Below are positions 1-7,052 of a DNA stretch of 7,511 nt, piece by piece. Location: NCBI GenBank assembly GCA_017551215.1, contig JAFZMA010000085.1, positions 1 to 7,511 of the forward strand. Direction: 5' to 3'. Under the pieces are notes generated by a model. That model saw only the letters and a program-made list of their open reading frames with translations. It made no database searches and had not been told where the DNA came from. How positions within the stretch are numbered: the first letter of the stretch is position 1; each line of letters opens with the position of its first letter. Origin of the DNA: Bacteroidales bacterium (lineage in GTDB: Bacteria; Bacteroidota; Bacteroidia; Bacteroidales; UBA932). A program made the translations under genes and the position numbers.

Positions 1-493
1 AAGGCATGAGACAGTCTTTCCAGTAATCGTAATGGGTCACCCTCCTCAGCGATGCCTCGATTCCCCCGATAACCACAGGGATATCCGGATATAACTGCTT
101 GAGTATCTTTGTATAGACGGTTACTGCATAGTCCGGCCGGAAACCGGCTGCTCCACCGGGAGTATAGGCATCGTTGCTTCTTAGGCGCTTGAAGGCAGTG
201 TAATGATTGACCATGGAATCCATGGCTCCGGCGGAAACGCCGAAGAAAAGACGTGGTGGGCCAAGTTTCTTAAAGTCCCTAAGGTCATCCCTCCAGTTAG
301 GCTGCGGCACCACGGCAACCTTATAGCCCTCTCTCTCCAGCACTCTGGCTATCACCGCAGTACCGAAAGACGGATGGTCTACGTACGCGTCTCCGGAGAA
401 GAGGATTATGTCTGCCTGTTCCCACCCCAGGCGGCGCATCTCGTCTCTGGTTGTGGGAAGAAAAGCCATATTTCTATATGAAGAAGGATGCAT
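1..493 (-). CDS. YgiQ-family radical SAM protein, N-terminal fragment (runs off left edge)
   Basis: Only the first 164 residues are visible; the gene continues beyond base 1. They match the conserved N-terminal domain of the YgiQ (UPF0313) family: LPTTRDE (12-18), [12 protein letters not shown] (33-44), [10 protein letters not shown] (61-70), [18 protein letters not shown] (83-100), NDAYTPGG (107-114) and [16 protein letters not shown] (143-158). Family members are usually about 600-750 residues, with the radical SAM CxxxCxxC cluster further downstream, so the catalytic core lies outside the window. The cellular role of the family is not established. Two starts are possible: ATG at 493, directly abutting the argS stop, or an in-frame ATG at 469 (MAFLPTT). 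I chose 493 because, from memory, Bacteroidota homologues carry about ten residues before the LPTT motif. Neither start has a clear Shine-Dalgarno sequence. It is the last visible gene of the rpoD-agcS-argS run. Confidence 0.9.
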   Translation of the reverse strand, partial: MHPSSYRNMAFLPTTRDEMRRLGWEQADIILFSGDAYVDHPSFGTAVIARVLEREGYKVAVVPQPNWRDDLRDFKKLGPPRLFFGVSAGAMDSMVNHYTAFKRLRSNDAYTPGGAAGFRPDYAVTVYTKILKQLYPDIPVVIGGIEASLRRVTHYDYWKDCLMP

Positions 494-2296
494 CTACATT
501 CTTTCAGGAAGACGGATTCCGAGGATATCCATTCCCTTTACCAGAGTCTTGGCCACGGCAGAGGCGATTGCCAGCCTCTGGCAGCGGATGTCCGCGTTCT
601 CCTCCTTCAGGATGGAGAAATCGTGGTAATACTGGTTGAACTCCTTTGCCAGATCGTAGCAATAGTTAGCCACCAGTGCCGGACTCATGGCGTCTCCCGC
701 CTCGCGGATCTTGTCCGGGAAGGAGGCCAATATCTTTACAAGCTCTATCTCCTTGCCGTTCAGAAGCGCCGGATCGGAAACATACGGCTTGTCCTTTGCT
801 CTTCTGAGTATGGACTTGATTCTGGCGTGGGTATACTGAATGAAAGGACCGGTATTGCCATTGAAATCTATGCTCTCCTTAGGGTTGAAGAGCATCTTCT
901 TCCTCGGATCTACCTTGATAATGAAATACTTGAGTGCTCCCTGCCCCAGCATTTCAAAGAGCTCTTCCTTTTCCTTCTCATCCATATCGCTGAGCTTGCC
1001 AAGTTCAAGGGAATTCTCCTTGGCAGTCTCGTACATGGTCTGAAGGAGATCATCAGCATCCACTACGGTGCCCTCTCTGGATTTCATCTTGCCCTCTGGG
1101 AGTTCCACCATTCCGTAAGACATGTGGTAGATGGAGTCCGCCCACTTGAAGCCGAGTTTGGAGAGTATGAGCTTAAGCACCTGGAAATGGTAATTCTGCT
1201 CATCTCCCACAACATAGACCATCTGGTCGAACTTGTATGCCTTGTACCTTTCCTGGGCAGTTCCAATGTCCTGAGTCATGTAGACAGAAGTGCCGTCGCT
1301 TCTGAGAAGAAGCTTCTTGTCCAGGCCGTCTCCGGTAAGGTCGCACCAGACGCTTCCGTCCTCGTGCCTTTCGAACACTCCCTTCTCCAAACCTTCCAGA
1401 ACTGTCTTCTTGCCAAGTTTGTATGTATCTGACTCGTAGTAGATTATATCAAACCCTACTCCCAGCCTTTCGTATGTCTTGTCAAAGCCCTCGTAAACCC
1501 ATCCGTTCATGGTTTTCCAGAGATCCACAATCTCGGGGTCTCCCTGCTCCCATCTGCGGAGCATATCCTGAGCCTCGAGCTGGGCCGGGGCCTGCCTTTC
1601 TGCCTCCTTTCCTCTTTCCTTCTCCTTGTCCTTATCCTCCAGAGCCGTTCCCTTTGCAAGTATTTCAGCAGCCTGCTTCTTGAGCAAATCGTTGAACTTC
1701 ACATAATAGTCGCCCACGAAATGGTCTCCCTTGATGCCGGTGGACTCAGGTGTTGCGCCTCCCGAGAAAAGTTTCCATGCCAGCATGGACTTGCAGATAT
1801 GGATACCCCTATCGTTGACTATGTTGGTTTTCACCACATTATGGCCGTTTGCCTCCATAAGTTTGGATACGCTCCATCCCAGAAGGATGTTGCGGATATG
1901 GCCAAGGTGTAGAGGCTTGTTGGTGTTTGGAGAAGAGAACTCCACCATCACGGTCTTTCCGCTGGCAGGCAGCTGCCCATAGTTCTCAACCTCGAATATC
2001 TGCCTGAACACACCTTTCCAGAAATCCTGGGAGAGCTTTATGTTCAGAAAGCCTTTTACAACGTTGTAGGATTCCACCTGGGGACAGTTGGCCTTAAGGT
2101 ACTCTCCTATCTGATTAGCAGTCTCTTCCGGGCCTTTGTGGCTAAGCCTGAGAAAAGGGAAGGCCATAATGGTAACATCTCCCTCAAACTCCTTTCTGGT
2201 AGGCTGTGGCTGAATCATCTTCTCCTGCGGTATTTCTCCGTAAAGAGCGTTGATTGCGTCAGATACAAGCGGGCGTATGAAAACTTCAGGTGTCAT
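494..2296 (-). CDS. argS: Arginyl-tRNA synthetase (class I)
   Basis: Cytoplasmic enzyme that charges tRNA-Arg with arginine using ATP. At 600 residues it is full length for the family. The N-terminal tRNA-recognition domain spans roughly residues 5-90. The class I catalytic domain has a HIGH-type motif, HLGH (130-133), preceded by SSPNTNKPL, and a KMSKS-like loop KMKSREG (403-409), the ArgS variant form. GPFIQYTHARIKSILRR (483-499) begins the C-terminal DALR-type anticodon-binding domain, which runs to the end (RLPERM). A charged, lysine/glutamate-rich insertion lies near residues 218-245 inside the catalytic domain; Bacteroidota ArgS proteins commonly carry an insert here, though this one is especially rich in K/E/R. 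The ATG at 2296 lies two bases after the upstream symporter stop (TAG-AG-ATG), and the TAG stop abuts the next gene's ATG, so coupled translation is likely. Identification is secure. Confidence 0.97.
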   Translation of the reverse strand: MTPEVFIRPLVSDAINALYGEIPQEKMIQPQPTRKEFEGDVTIMAFPFLRLSHKGPEETANQIGEYLKANCPQVESYNVVKGFLNIKLSQDFWKGVFRQIFEVENYGQLPASGKTVMVEFSSPNTNKPLHLGHIRNILLGWSVSKLMEANGHNVVKTNIVNDRGIHICKSMLAWKLFSGGATPESTGIKGDHFVGDYYVKFNDLLKKQAAEILAKGTALEDKDKEKERGKEAERQAPAQLEAQDMLRRWEQGDPEIVDLWKTMNGWVYEGFDKTYERLGVGFDIIYYESDTYKLGKKTVLEGLEKGVFERHEDGSVWCDLTGDGLDKKLLLRSDGTSVYMTQDIGTAQERYKAYKFDQMVYVVGDEQNYHFQVLKLILSKLGFKWADSIYHMSYGMVELPEGKMKSREGTVVDADDLLQTMYETAKENSLELGKLSDMDEKEKEELFEMLGQGALKYFIIKVDPRKKMLFNPKESIDFNGNTGPFIQYTHARIKSILRRAKDKPYVSDPALLNGKEIELVKILASFPDKIREAGDAMSPALVANYCYDLAKEFNQYYHDFSILKEENADIRCQRLAIASAVAKTLVKGMDILGIRLPERM

Positions 2297-2298
2297 CT

Positions 2299-3666
2299 CT
2301 ATTTCTTTTTAAAGTATTCCCTGGCTGCTTTCTTGACTCTAGGACTCAGATACAGAAGCGTGAACATCGTGGCGCAGGCCATAAGCAGATAAGCAAGGTC
2401 TATGACAGCCACAGCCAGCTTCAAAGGTATCATTGCGCATACTATGAGCATGGCCAGGAAAAAGTAATTGTAATATTTGCCGTATTTGGAGCCAAACAGG
2501 TAGCTCGTGCACTTCATTCCGTAGTAGGAATATGAGAACATTGAGGAGAATGCAAAGAAGAATACCATGACCATGAGGAGGTATCCTCCCAGCTTTCCGT
2601 AATTAACAGCGGCGCTGAATGCGTTAAGGGCTATCTCCAGACCCTTAACGTCTGAGCCTGCAGCCGGAATCACATATCCTCCGGAAGCAGATGCGGTAAG
2701 AATTGCCACTGCAGTGAGAGTACATACGATTCCTGAATCGCAGAAAGGCCCGAGCATCGCTACAAGTCCCTCTCTCACAGGCTCGTTGTTCTTGGAGGCT
2801 CCGTGCATCATGCTGGCAGTACCCACGCCTGCCTCGTTAACCAGGGTGGCCCTGCGGGCTCCTATGGTGGCAACCATGAAGAACGAGCCGATAGCTCCTC
2901 CCACTCCAGCCTGGAAGTTAAAGGCACCCCTGAATATATCGCCGAAGACCTGAGGTACAACTGAAAGATTCGTGAAAATAATATAGGCCACAAGAATGAA
3001 GTAAAGCCCTACCATCAGAGGAACCACTTTAGAGGCTATTTTGGCTATTCTCTTAATACCGCCAAGGATTACGGGAGCCACGATAGCCACTATGCAGCAG
3101 CCGATTATGAATTTTACCAGAAGGCTGTCCGGAATGCCGGCCGGCTTGGTGAAAATGGTAATCACCGCCTCTGTGAACTGGTTGGCCTGCATGATGCAGA
3201 GGGTACCTATCAGACCCACAACAGAGAAGAATATGGCAAGAGGTTTCCATTTCTTTCCTATACCTTCTGTAATCATGTACATAGGGCCTCCCTGTACCTC
3301 TCCGCGGTCATCCTTACCCTTGTACATTATGGCAAGGGTTCCCTCGAAGAACTTGGTTGCCATTCCCACTATGGCGCTGACCCACATCCAGAAAATGGCT
3401 CCCGGGCCGCCCAGCATAAGAGCTATGGCCACACCTGCGATACTGCCCATTCCAACCGTGGCGGCAATTGCACCCATAAGGGCCTGGAAAGAGCTTATCT
3501 GTCCTGGAGAATCGTCTTTCTTGCCCAGGGACTTGACGGCTCTTCCGAAATGGCGGATTGGAACGAATCCACTGTAAATCAGAAAGAACAAGCCTCCTCC
3601 TATCAGGAGAACGAACTCCGGATAGGTGCAAAGCATATCGCTGAACTTTATGAAAGCATCTTCCAT
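2299..3666 (-). CDS. Alanine/glycine:cation symporter (AgcS family, sodium-coupled)
   Basis: Inner-membrane transporter expected to import alanine and/or glycine with Na+ (AGCS family, TC 2.A.25). The 455 residues include many hydrophobic segments, for example 17-35, 87-105, 143-160, 185-202, 217-233, 312-328, 362-380 and 400-438. Residues 86-101 (GGPGAIFWMWVSAIVG) fit the sodium:alanine symporter signature exactly. GEVQGGPMYMI (122-132) and NEAGVGTASMMHGA (277-290) are further family motifs. The glycine-rich stretch just before the signature reads GMGSIAGVA (72-80), where relatives more often have G-T-G-N-I-A-G-V-A. Substrate cannot be fixed from sequence. A longer reading from TTG at 3675 overlaps the rpoD stop; I prefer ATG at 3666, one base after the rpoD TAA, which gives MEDAFIKF. 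The positively charged tail (KKAAREYFKKK) is probably cytoplasmic. The gene is sandwiched between rpoD and argS in the same operon. Confidence 0.93.
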   Translation of the reverse strand: MEDAFIKFSDMLCTYPEFVLLIGGGLFFLIYSGFVPIRHFGRAVKSLGKKDDSPGQISSFQALMGAIAATVGMGSIAGVAIALMLGGPGAIFWMWVSAIVGMATKFFEGTLAIMYKGKDDRGEVQGGPMYMITEGIGKKWKPLAIFFSVVGLIGTLCIMQANQFTEAVITIFTKPAGIPDSLLVKFIIGCCIVAIVAPVILGGIKRIAKIASKVVPLMVGLYFILVAYIIFTNLSVVPQVFGDIFRGAFNFQAGVGGAIGSFFMVATIGARRATLVNEAGVGTASMMHGASKNNEPVREGLVAMLGPFCDSGIVCTLTAVAILTASASGGYVIPAAGSDVKGLEIALNAFSAAVNYGKLGGYLLMVMVFFFAFSSMFSYSYYGMKCTSYLFGSKYGKYYNYFFLAMLIVCAMIPLKLAVAVIDLAYLLMACATMFTLLYLSPRVKKAAREYFKKK

Positions 3667-3667
3667 T

Positions 3668-4528
3668 TTAACCAAGATAATTCATGAGGAGCTTCTTTCT
3701 TCCGGAAGACTTCAGGCGGCGGATGGCCTTCTCCTTTATCTGCCTTACCCTCTCGCGTGTCAGGTTGAAGGTCTCTCCGATTTCCTCAAGAGTCTTTTCC
3801 TGGCAGCCGATTCCAAAGAAGTACTTTATGATATTCCTTTCTCTCTCCGTGAGGGTGGAAAGGGCTCTTTCTATCTCCATCTTCAGCGATTCGTTTATCA
3901 GTCCGCGGTCTGCGGCCGGAGAATCGTTGTTTGGAAGCACATCCAGAAGGCTGTTGTCCTCACCCTCCACAAACGGAGCGTCTATGGAAATATGGCGGCC
4001 GGAAACTCTCTGGGTATCAGCAACCTTCTCCTTAGAAGTCTCCAGCATCTCGGCAACCTCGTCCGGAGACGGGAGCCTCTCGTGCTCCTGCTCGAACTTG
4101 TTGATTATCTTGTTGATCTTATTCAGGGCACCTACCTGGTTTAAAGGAAGGCGAACTATTCTGCTCTGTTCTGCCAGAGCCTGCAGAATGGACTGGCGGA
4201 TCCACCACACTGCGTATGAAATGAATTTGAATCCCCTTGTCTCGTCGAACTTTTCAGCGGCCTTGATAAGCCCCAGATTTCCCTCGTTAATAAGGTCAGG
4301 CAGGCTAAGTCCCTGGTTCTGATACTGCTTTGCCACAGATACCACGAATCTCAAATTTGCCTTAGTAAGTTTCTCCAGAGCGGCCTGGTCTCCCTTCTTG
4401 ATCCTCTGCGCCAATTCTACCTCATCCTCGATTGTGATTCTCTCCTCCCTTCCTATCTCCTGAAGGTACTTGTCCAGAGAAGCACTCTCTCGGTTGGTGA
4501 TAGATTTTGTAATTTTGAGCTGTCTCAT
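3668..4528 (-). CDS. rpoD: Primary RNA polymerase sigma factor, Bacteroidota type (RpoD/SigA)
   Basis: Housekeeping sigma factor that directs RNA polymerase core to most promoters. At 286 residues it is much shorter than E. coli sigma-70 because it lacks region 1.1 and the non-conserved insert, as is usual for Bacteroidota. Region 1.2 covers about residues 15-45. Region 2 runs about 51-121 and includes core-binding [18 protein letters not shown] (78-95) and the region 2.3/2.4 promoter-melting and -10 recognition helix [18 protein letters not shown] (97-114). Region 3 is about 125-205, with [10 protein letters not shown] (177-186) leading to the acidic 3.2 linker [11 protein letters not shown]. 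Region 4 is about 217-276, with the helix-turn-helix [20 protein letters not shown] (246-265) for the -35-like element. The ATG start ([11 protein letters not shown]) matches Bacteroidota homologues. It is divergent from dnaN and heads the downstream agcS-argS-ygiQ run. All regions appear intact, so it should be functional. Confidence 0.97.
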   Translation of the reverse strand: MRQLKITKSITNRESASLDKYLQEIGREERITIEDEVELAQRIKKGDQAALEKLTKANLRFVVSVAKQYQNQGLSLPDLINEGNLGLIKAAEKFDETRGFKFISYAVWWIRQSILQALAEQSRIVRLPLNQVGALNKINKIINKFEQEHERLPSPDEVAEMLETSKEKVADTQRVSGRHISIDAPFVEGEDNSLLDVLPNNDSPAADRGLINESLKMEIERALSTLTERERNIIKYFFGIGCQEKTLEEIGETFNLTRERVRQIKEKAIRRLKSSGRKKLLMNYLG

Positions 4529-4588
4529 ATATGTAAATCAGTTATAATTTTGTCATTCAATGCAAGTCTTATACGAATTAGCGTAAGT

Positions 4589-4622
4589 GTTGGTTACAAA
4601 AGTTGAATTTTTCTTATATTTG
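4589..4622 (+). promoter_or_regulatory. Predicted dnaN promoter, Bacteroidota -33/-7 type
   Basis: TATATTTG at 4615-4622 matches the Bacteroidota -7 consensus TAnnTTTG at every fixed base. A GTTGG at 4589-4593 sits about 21-22 bases upstream and could serve as the -33 element (consensus TTTG). Transcription would begin near 4628, giving a leader of roughly 25 bases before the dnaN ATG at 4654. The leader (AATATTAAACACAACAGAT) is A-rich and has no Shine-Dalgarno, which is normal in this phylum. The motif match is seen directly; promoter activity is inferred. Confidence 0.6.
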
Positions 4623-4626
4623 CAAG
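4597..4626 (-). promoter_or_regulatory. Weak candidate rpoD promoter overlapping the dnaN promoter
   Basis: Read on the minus strand, AACTTTTG at 4604-4597 matches the TAnnTTTG -7 box with one mismatch. CTTG at 4626-4623 lies 18 bases upstream as a possible -33 element. If real, transcription would start near 4590 and leave a leader of about 60 bases before the rpoD ATG at 4528. Its elements interleave with those proposed for dnaN on the other strand. Other AT-rich hexamers in the same 125-bp gap (for example TATAAG near 4571) could serve instead, so this is tentative. Confidence 0.3.
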
Positions 4627-4653
4627 AGATAGCTAATATTAAACACAACAGAT

Positions 4654-5772
4654 ATGAGGTTTACAGCAACAAGTACAGATTTTTTACAGGCTTTACTGTC
4701 TGTTTCCAAGGTTATTCCGCCTAAAAGCTCACTCCCTATTCTCGAGGATTTCCTTCTTGAACTGGAGGGCAAGAGTCTGACAATCACCGGTTCAGACCAG
4801 GAGACAACACTGAAGACCATAATGGACATAGAGGACGTTGGGGAAGAGGGAAAGATTGCTGTTCCCGCCGTTCTGCTTACAAATTCCTTCAAGGAACTCC
4901 CTACTCAGCCGGTACAGTTCCAGACCAATGAAGACAAGAACATCCTGACCATCACTTGGGCCAGCGGTACTGCAAGTATTCCTTGCATTCTTCCGGACGA
5001 ATATCCGGAACTTCCGGTCCTGATGGATCCAAAGAAAATAGATATCCCTGCAGAGGTGCTCAGCGAGGCACTCAACGGAACAATTTACGCTACCGCAGAA
5101 GAGCCGCTCAGGCCTGTGATGAACGGTGTGTTCTTCGATATAGGAGAAAAGTCCACCACTTTCGTGGCATCCAACGCCCACAAGCTGGTATGCTTTGAGA
5201 GAAAGGATGTTGCAGGAGTAAAGAGTTCTTTCGTTCTGCCTAAGAAACCTGCCAACATTCTCAAGAACAACCTGGCAAGGCTTTCAGACGAGATTGTCTC
5301 CATAAGTTTTGACAAGAAGAACGCATTCTTCAAGTTCGACCAGCAGCTGGTGGTATGCCGCCTGATAGAGGGAACCTATCCGGATTACACCAAGGTTATT
5401 CCAAAGAACAACAACAATATCATAACTGTCTCAAGGACAGATATCCTCAACGCTACAAGACGTGTAGCTGTGTGTGCAAACCAGTCCACCGGACAGATTG
5501 TGTTCAAGGTTGCGGACGGCAAGCTGGAAATCACGGCACAGGACCTGGACTTCTCCATGAGCGCAAAGGAAACCATAGGCTGCAACTATGTTGGAGAGCC
5601 TATGAGAATAGCCTTCAAGTCACAGTTCCTGATAGAGATACTTGCAAATCTGCCATACGACCAGATTTGCATCAGGCTGGCAGAGCCAACCAAGGCAGCC
5701 CTTATGCAGCCTGCGGAGCAGACCGATCCTAACCAGGAGATCTGCGCACTCCTTATGCCGATGAGGCTCTAA
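4654..5772 (+). CDS. dnaN: DNA polymerase III subunit beta (sliding clamp)
   Basis: Ring-shaped processivity clamp that tethers DNA polymerase III and many repair proteins to DNA. The 372 residues are the normal length and divide into three clamp domains, about 1-118, 127-247 and 250-372. Family landmarks are MRFTATSTDFLQAL at the start, KSSLPILEDFLL (24-35), PDEYPELP (114-121), the domain 2 segment PLRPVMNGVFFDI (151-163) followed by SNAHKLV (173-179, equivalent to the E. coli D-x-H-R-L clamp-cleft region), RLIEGTYPDY (236-245), and the C-terminal LLMPMRL (366-372), which forms part of the partner-binding pocket and matches the E. coli end MPMRL. There is no dnaA next to it here. It faces away from rpoD across a 125-bp gap and is followed after 18 bases by an exonuclease gene, so the two are probably co-transcribed. 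Confidence 0.98.
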   Translation: MRFTATSTDFLQALLSVSKVIPPKSSLPILEDFLLELEGKSLTITGSDQETTLKTIMDIEDVGEEGKIAVPAVLLTNSFKELPTQPVQFQTNEDKNILTITWASGTASIPCILPDEYPELPVLMDPKKIDIPAEVLSEALNGTIYATAEEPLRPVMNGVFFDIGEKSTTFVASNAHKLVCFERKDVAGVKSSFVLPKKPANILKNNLARLSDEIVSISFDKKNAFFKFDQQLVVCRLIEGTYPDYTKVIPKNNNNIITVSRTDILNATRRVAVCANQSTGQIVFKVADGKLEITAQDLDFSMSAKETIGCNYVGEPMRIAFKSQFLIEILANLPYDQICIRLAEPTKAALMQPAEQTDPNQEICALLMPMRL

Positions 5773-5790
5773 CAGATTCATCGCCGAGAA

Positions 5791-6567
5791 ATGGAAATAA
5801 AACTCAAAAGACCTCTGGTATTCTTTGATATAGAGAGTACCGGGCTGGATATTTCTACAGACAGGATAATTGAGATATCCTTTGTAAAGCTGTATCCAGA
5901 CGGGCATACTGATATCAAGACCCGCCGTATCAATCCAGGGATGCACATTCCGGAAGCCTCCACAGCCATCCATCATATAACTGATGAGGATGTAAAGGAC
6001 TGCCCGTCTTTCAAGCAGATTGCCAAGAGCCTGGCGCAGCAGCTGGAAGGCTGTGACATAGCCGGTTACAACTCCATAAAGTTCGATATCCCGCTTCTGT
6101 CGGAAGAATTTTTAAGATGCGGAGTGGACTTTGACTTTACACGTCATCGTCTTGTTGATGTCCAGAACATTTACCACAAAATGGAGCCGAGAACTCTGGC
6201 CGCCGCATACAAATTCTACTGCCACAAGGAGCTGGAGGGAGCGCACGGAGCGGAGGCGGACACCGTTGCCACTATGGAAGTCTTAAAGGCTCAGCTGGAA
6301 AAGTACAGCGATACCCTGCAGAACGACGTGGACGCTTTGGCGGACTTCTCCGTTAAGAACCGCAACATTGACCTTGCCGGAGCCATTGTTATCAACGACA
6401 AGGGAGATGCCGTGTTCGGGTTCGGAAAATATAAGGACAAGTCCGTTGTAGATATCCTCCGTCAGGATCCTGGCTATTACAGCTGGATGGAAGGCGGAAA
6501 GTTCACGGAATACACCAAGAGAGTTCTTAGGGACATCCGCGTTCATCCGGAAAAATACAAGAAATGA
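5791..6567 (+). CDS. DnaQ-like DEDDh 3'-5' exonuclease with ExoX-like C-terminal segment
   Basis: Predicted metal-dependent 3'-5' exonuclease, 258 residues, either the proofreading (epsilon-type) subunit of DNA polymerase III or a repair nuclease. All DEDDh motifs are present: Exo I FDIESTG (D13, E15), Exo II NSIKFDIPLL (D99) and Exo III HGAEADT (H152, D157). IHHIT (60-64) is also typical of the epsilon fold. After the nuclease core (about 8-172) comes a linker, then VFGFGKYKDKSVVDIL plus PGYYSWM (208-233). This resembles the short C-terminal domain of exodeoxyribonuclease X-like proteins (pattern FGKxKGK...YxxWM). I see no clear QLxLF-type clamp-binding peptide. The ATG at 5791 follows the dnaN stop by 18 bases, and the TGA overlaps the next gene's ATG. 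Which of the two roles applies cannot be settled from this window. Confidence 0.88.
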   Translation: MEIKLKRPLVFFDIESTGLDISTDRIIEISFVKLYPDGHTDIKTRRINPGMHIPEASTAIHHITDEDVKDCPSFKQIAKSLAQQLEGCDIAGYNSIKFDIPLLSEEFLRCGVDFDFTRHRLVDVQNIYHKMEPRTLAAAYKFYCHKELEGAHGAEADTVATMEVLKAQLEKYSDTLQNDVDALADFSVKNRNIDLAGAIVINDKGDAVFGFGKYKDKSVVDILRQDPGYYSWMEGGKFTEYTKRVLRDIRVHPEKYKK

Positions 6568-7052
6568 ATCTCTTCATTTTCCCATACCAGAGCGACAACT
6601 TCTACACCTGTCCCGATACTGCAATCGTCAGGGAGAAAGACTCTTCGGGCGGTTTAAAGTACTGGGTTCCAGACGGGATAGAGACACTCAGGGCAATAAG
6701 GTTTGCATATATAAGGATAGAGCGTGCGGGAAAGTGCATCCGTGAGGAATACGCCCACCGCCATTACAGAACGTGCGGCTGGGGAGTGCATCTTTCCACA
6801 TACGATGTAAATGAAGGCAACACGCTGGATAACAGCATTTTCATGTCAGAGGCCACCCCTATCGGAGATGATGGTCCATATGAGGGGTTCGAGGCGTTTG
6901 ACACGGTTTTGGAGAGAGCGTCCCGCTATATGTCTCTAAGAAGCGGAGACCTTGTAATCCTGGAACTTGAGGATATTGCCGCATACGAAATAGAGCCCGG
7001 CAAAACACAGACTCTTTCCTGCGACCAGATCAAAATAGACATTGTATCATAG
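6564..7052 (+). CDS. Small protein resembling a divergent FAH-fold domain, probably non-catalytic
   Basis: A 162-residue soluble protein with no signal peptide or membrane segment, not confidently recognised. By eye its order of motifs follows the fumarylacetoacetate hydrolase (FAH) C-terminal fold. FAYIRIERAGKCIREEYAHRHY (47-68) sits where FAH proteins have YEVELAVVIG...EEA..Y. GWGVHLSTYDV (72-82) aligns with GxxxxxDxTxRDxQ. RYMSLRSGDLVILE (121-134) plus EPGKTQTLSCDQIKI (144-158) aligns with the L..GDLIxTGTP...PGDxVxxxI region. The acidic metal ligands expected of FAH enzymes (E-x-E and the later D) appear replaced (by A/R and H in this alignment), so catalysis is doubtful. This is inference from motif order, not a database match; an unrelated fold is possible. 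Its ATG overlaps the exonuclease TGA (ATGA), suggesting translational coupling with the dnaN-exonuclease pair. The TAG stop overlaps the end of the convergent flavoprotein gene. Confidence 0.5.
   Translation: MNLFIFPYQSDNFYTCPDTAIVREKDSSGGLKYWVPDGIETLRAIRFAYIRIERAGKCIREEYAHRHYRTCGWGVHLSTYDVNEGNTLDNSIFMSEATPIGDDGPYEGFEAFDTVLERASRYMSLRSGDLVILELEDIAAYEIEPGKTQTLSCDQIKIDIVS

Noticed and set aside
488..1432. Long 314-codon open frame on the plus strand opposite argS
   Set aside because: It lies wholly antisense to the secure argS gene for most of its length, shows no recognisable motif, and is explained by codon bias of the opposite strand.
3041..3577. Open frame of 178 codons on the plus strand opposite the symporter
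   Set aside because: Antisense to a gene with perfect family signatures; the proline- and isoleucine-rich translation is typical of the reverse of a membrane protein.
3667..3675. TTG start at 3675 for the symporter, overlapping the rpoD stop
   Set aside because: The in-frame ATG at 3666 is a stronger start codon and sits one base after the rpoD stop; the three extra residues add no conserved sequence.
3684..4322. Open frame of 212 codons opposite rpoD
   Set aside because: Serine/arginine-rich low-quality translation antisense to the highly conserved sigma factor.
4988..5018. Three closely spaced CCGGA/CCGGT motifs in dnaN resembling a short repeat
   Set aside because: They encode conserved clamp residues (PDEYPELP) and the spacing is irregular; codon choice explains them.
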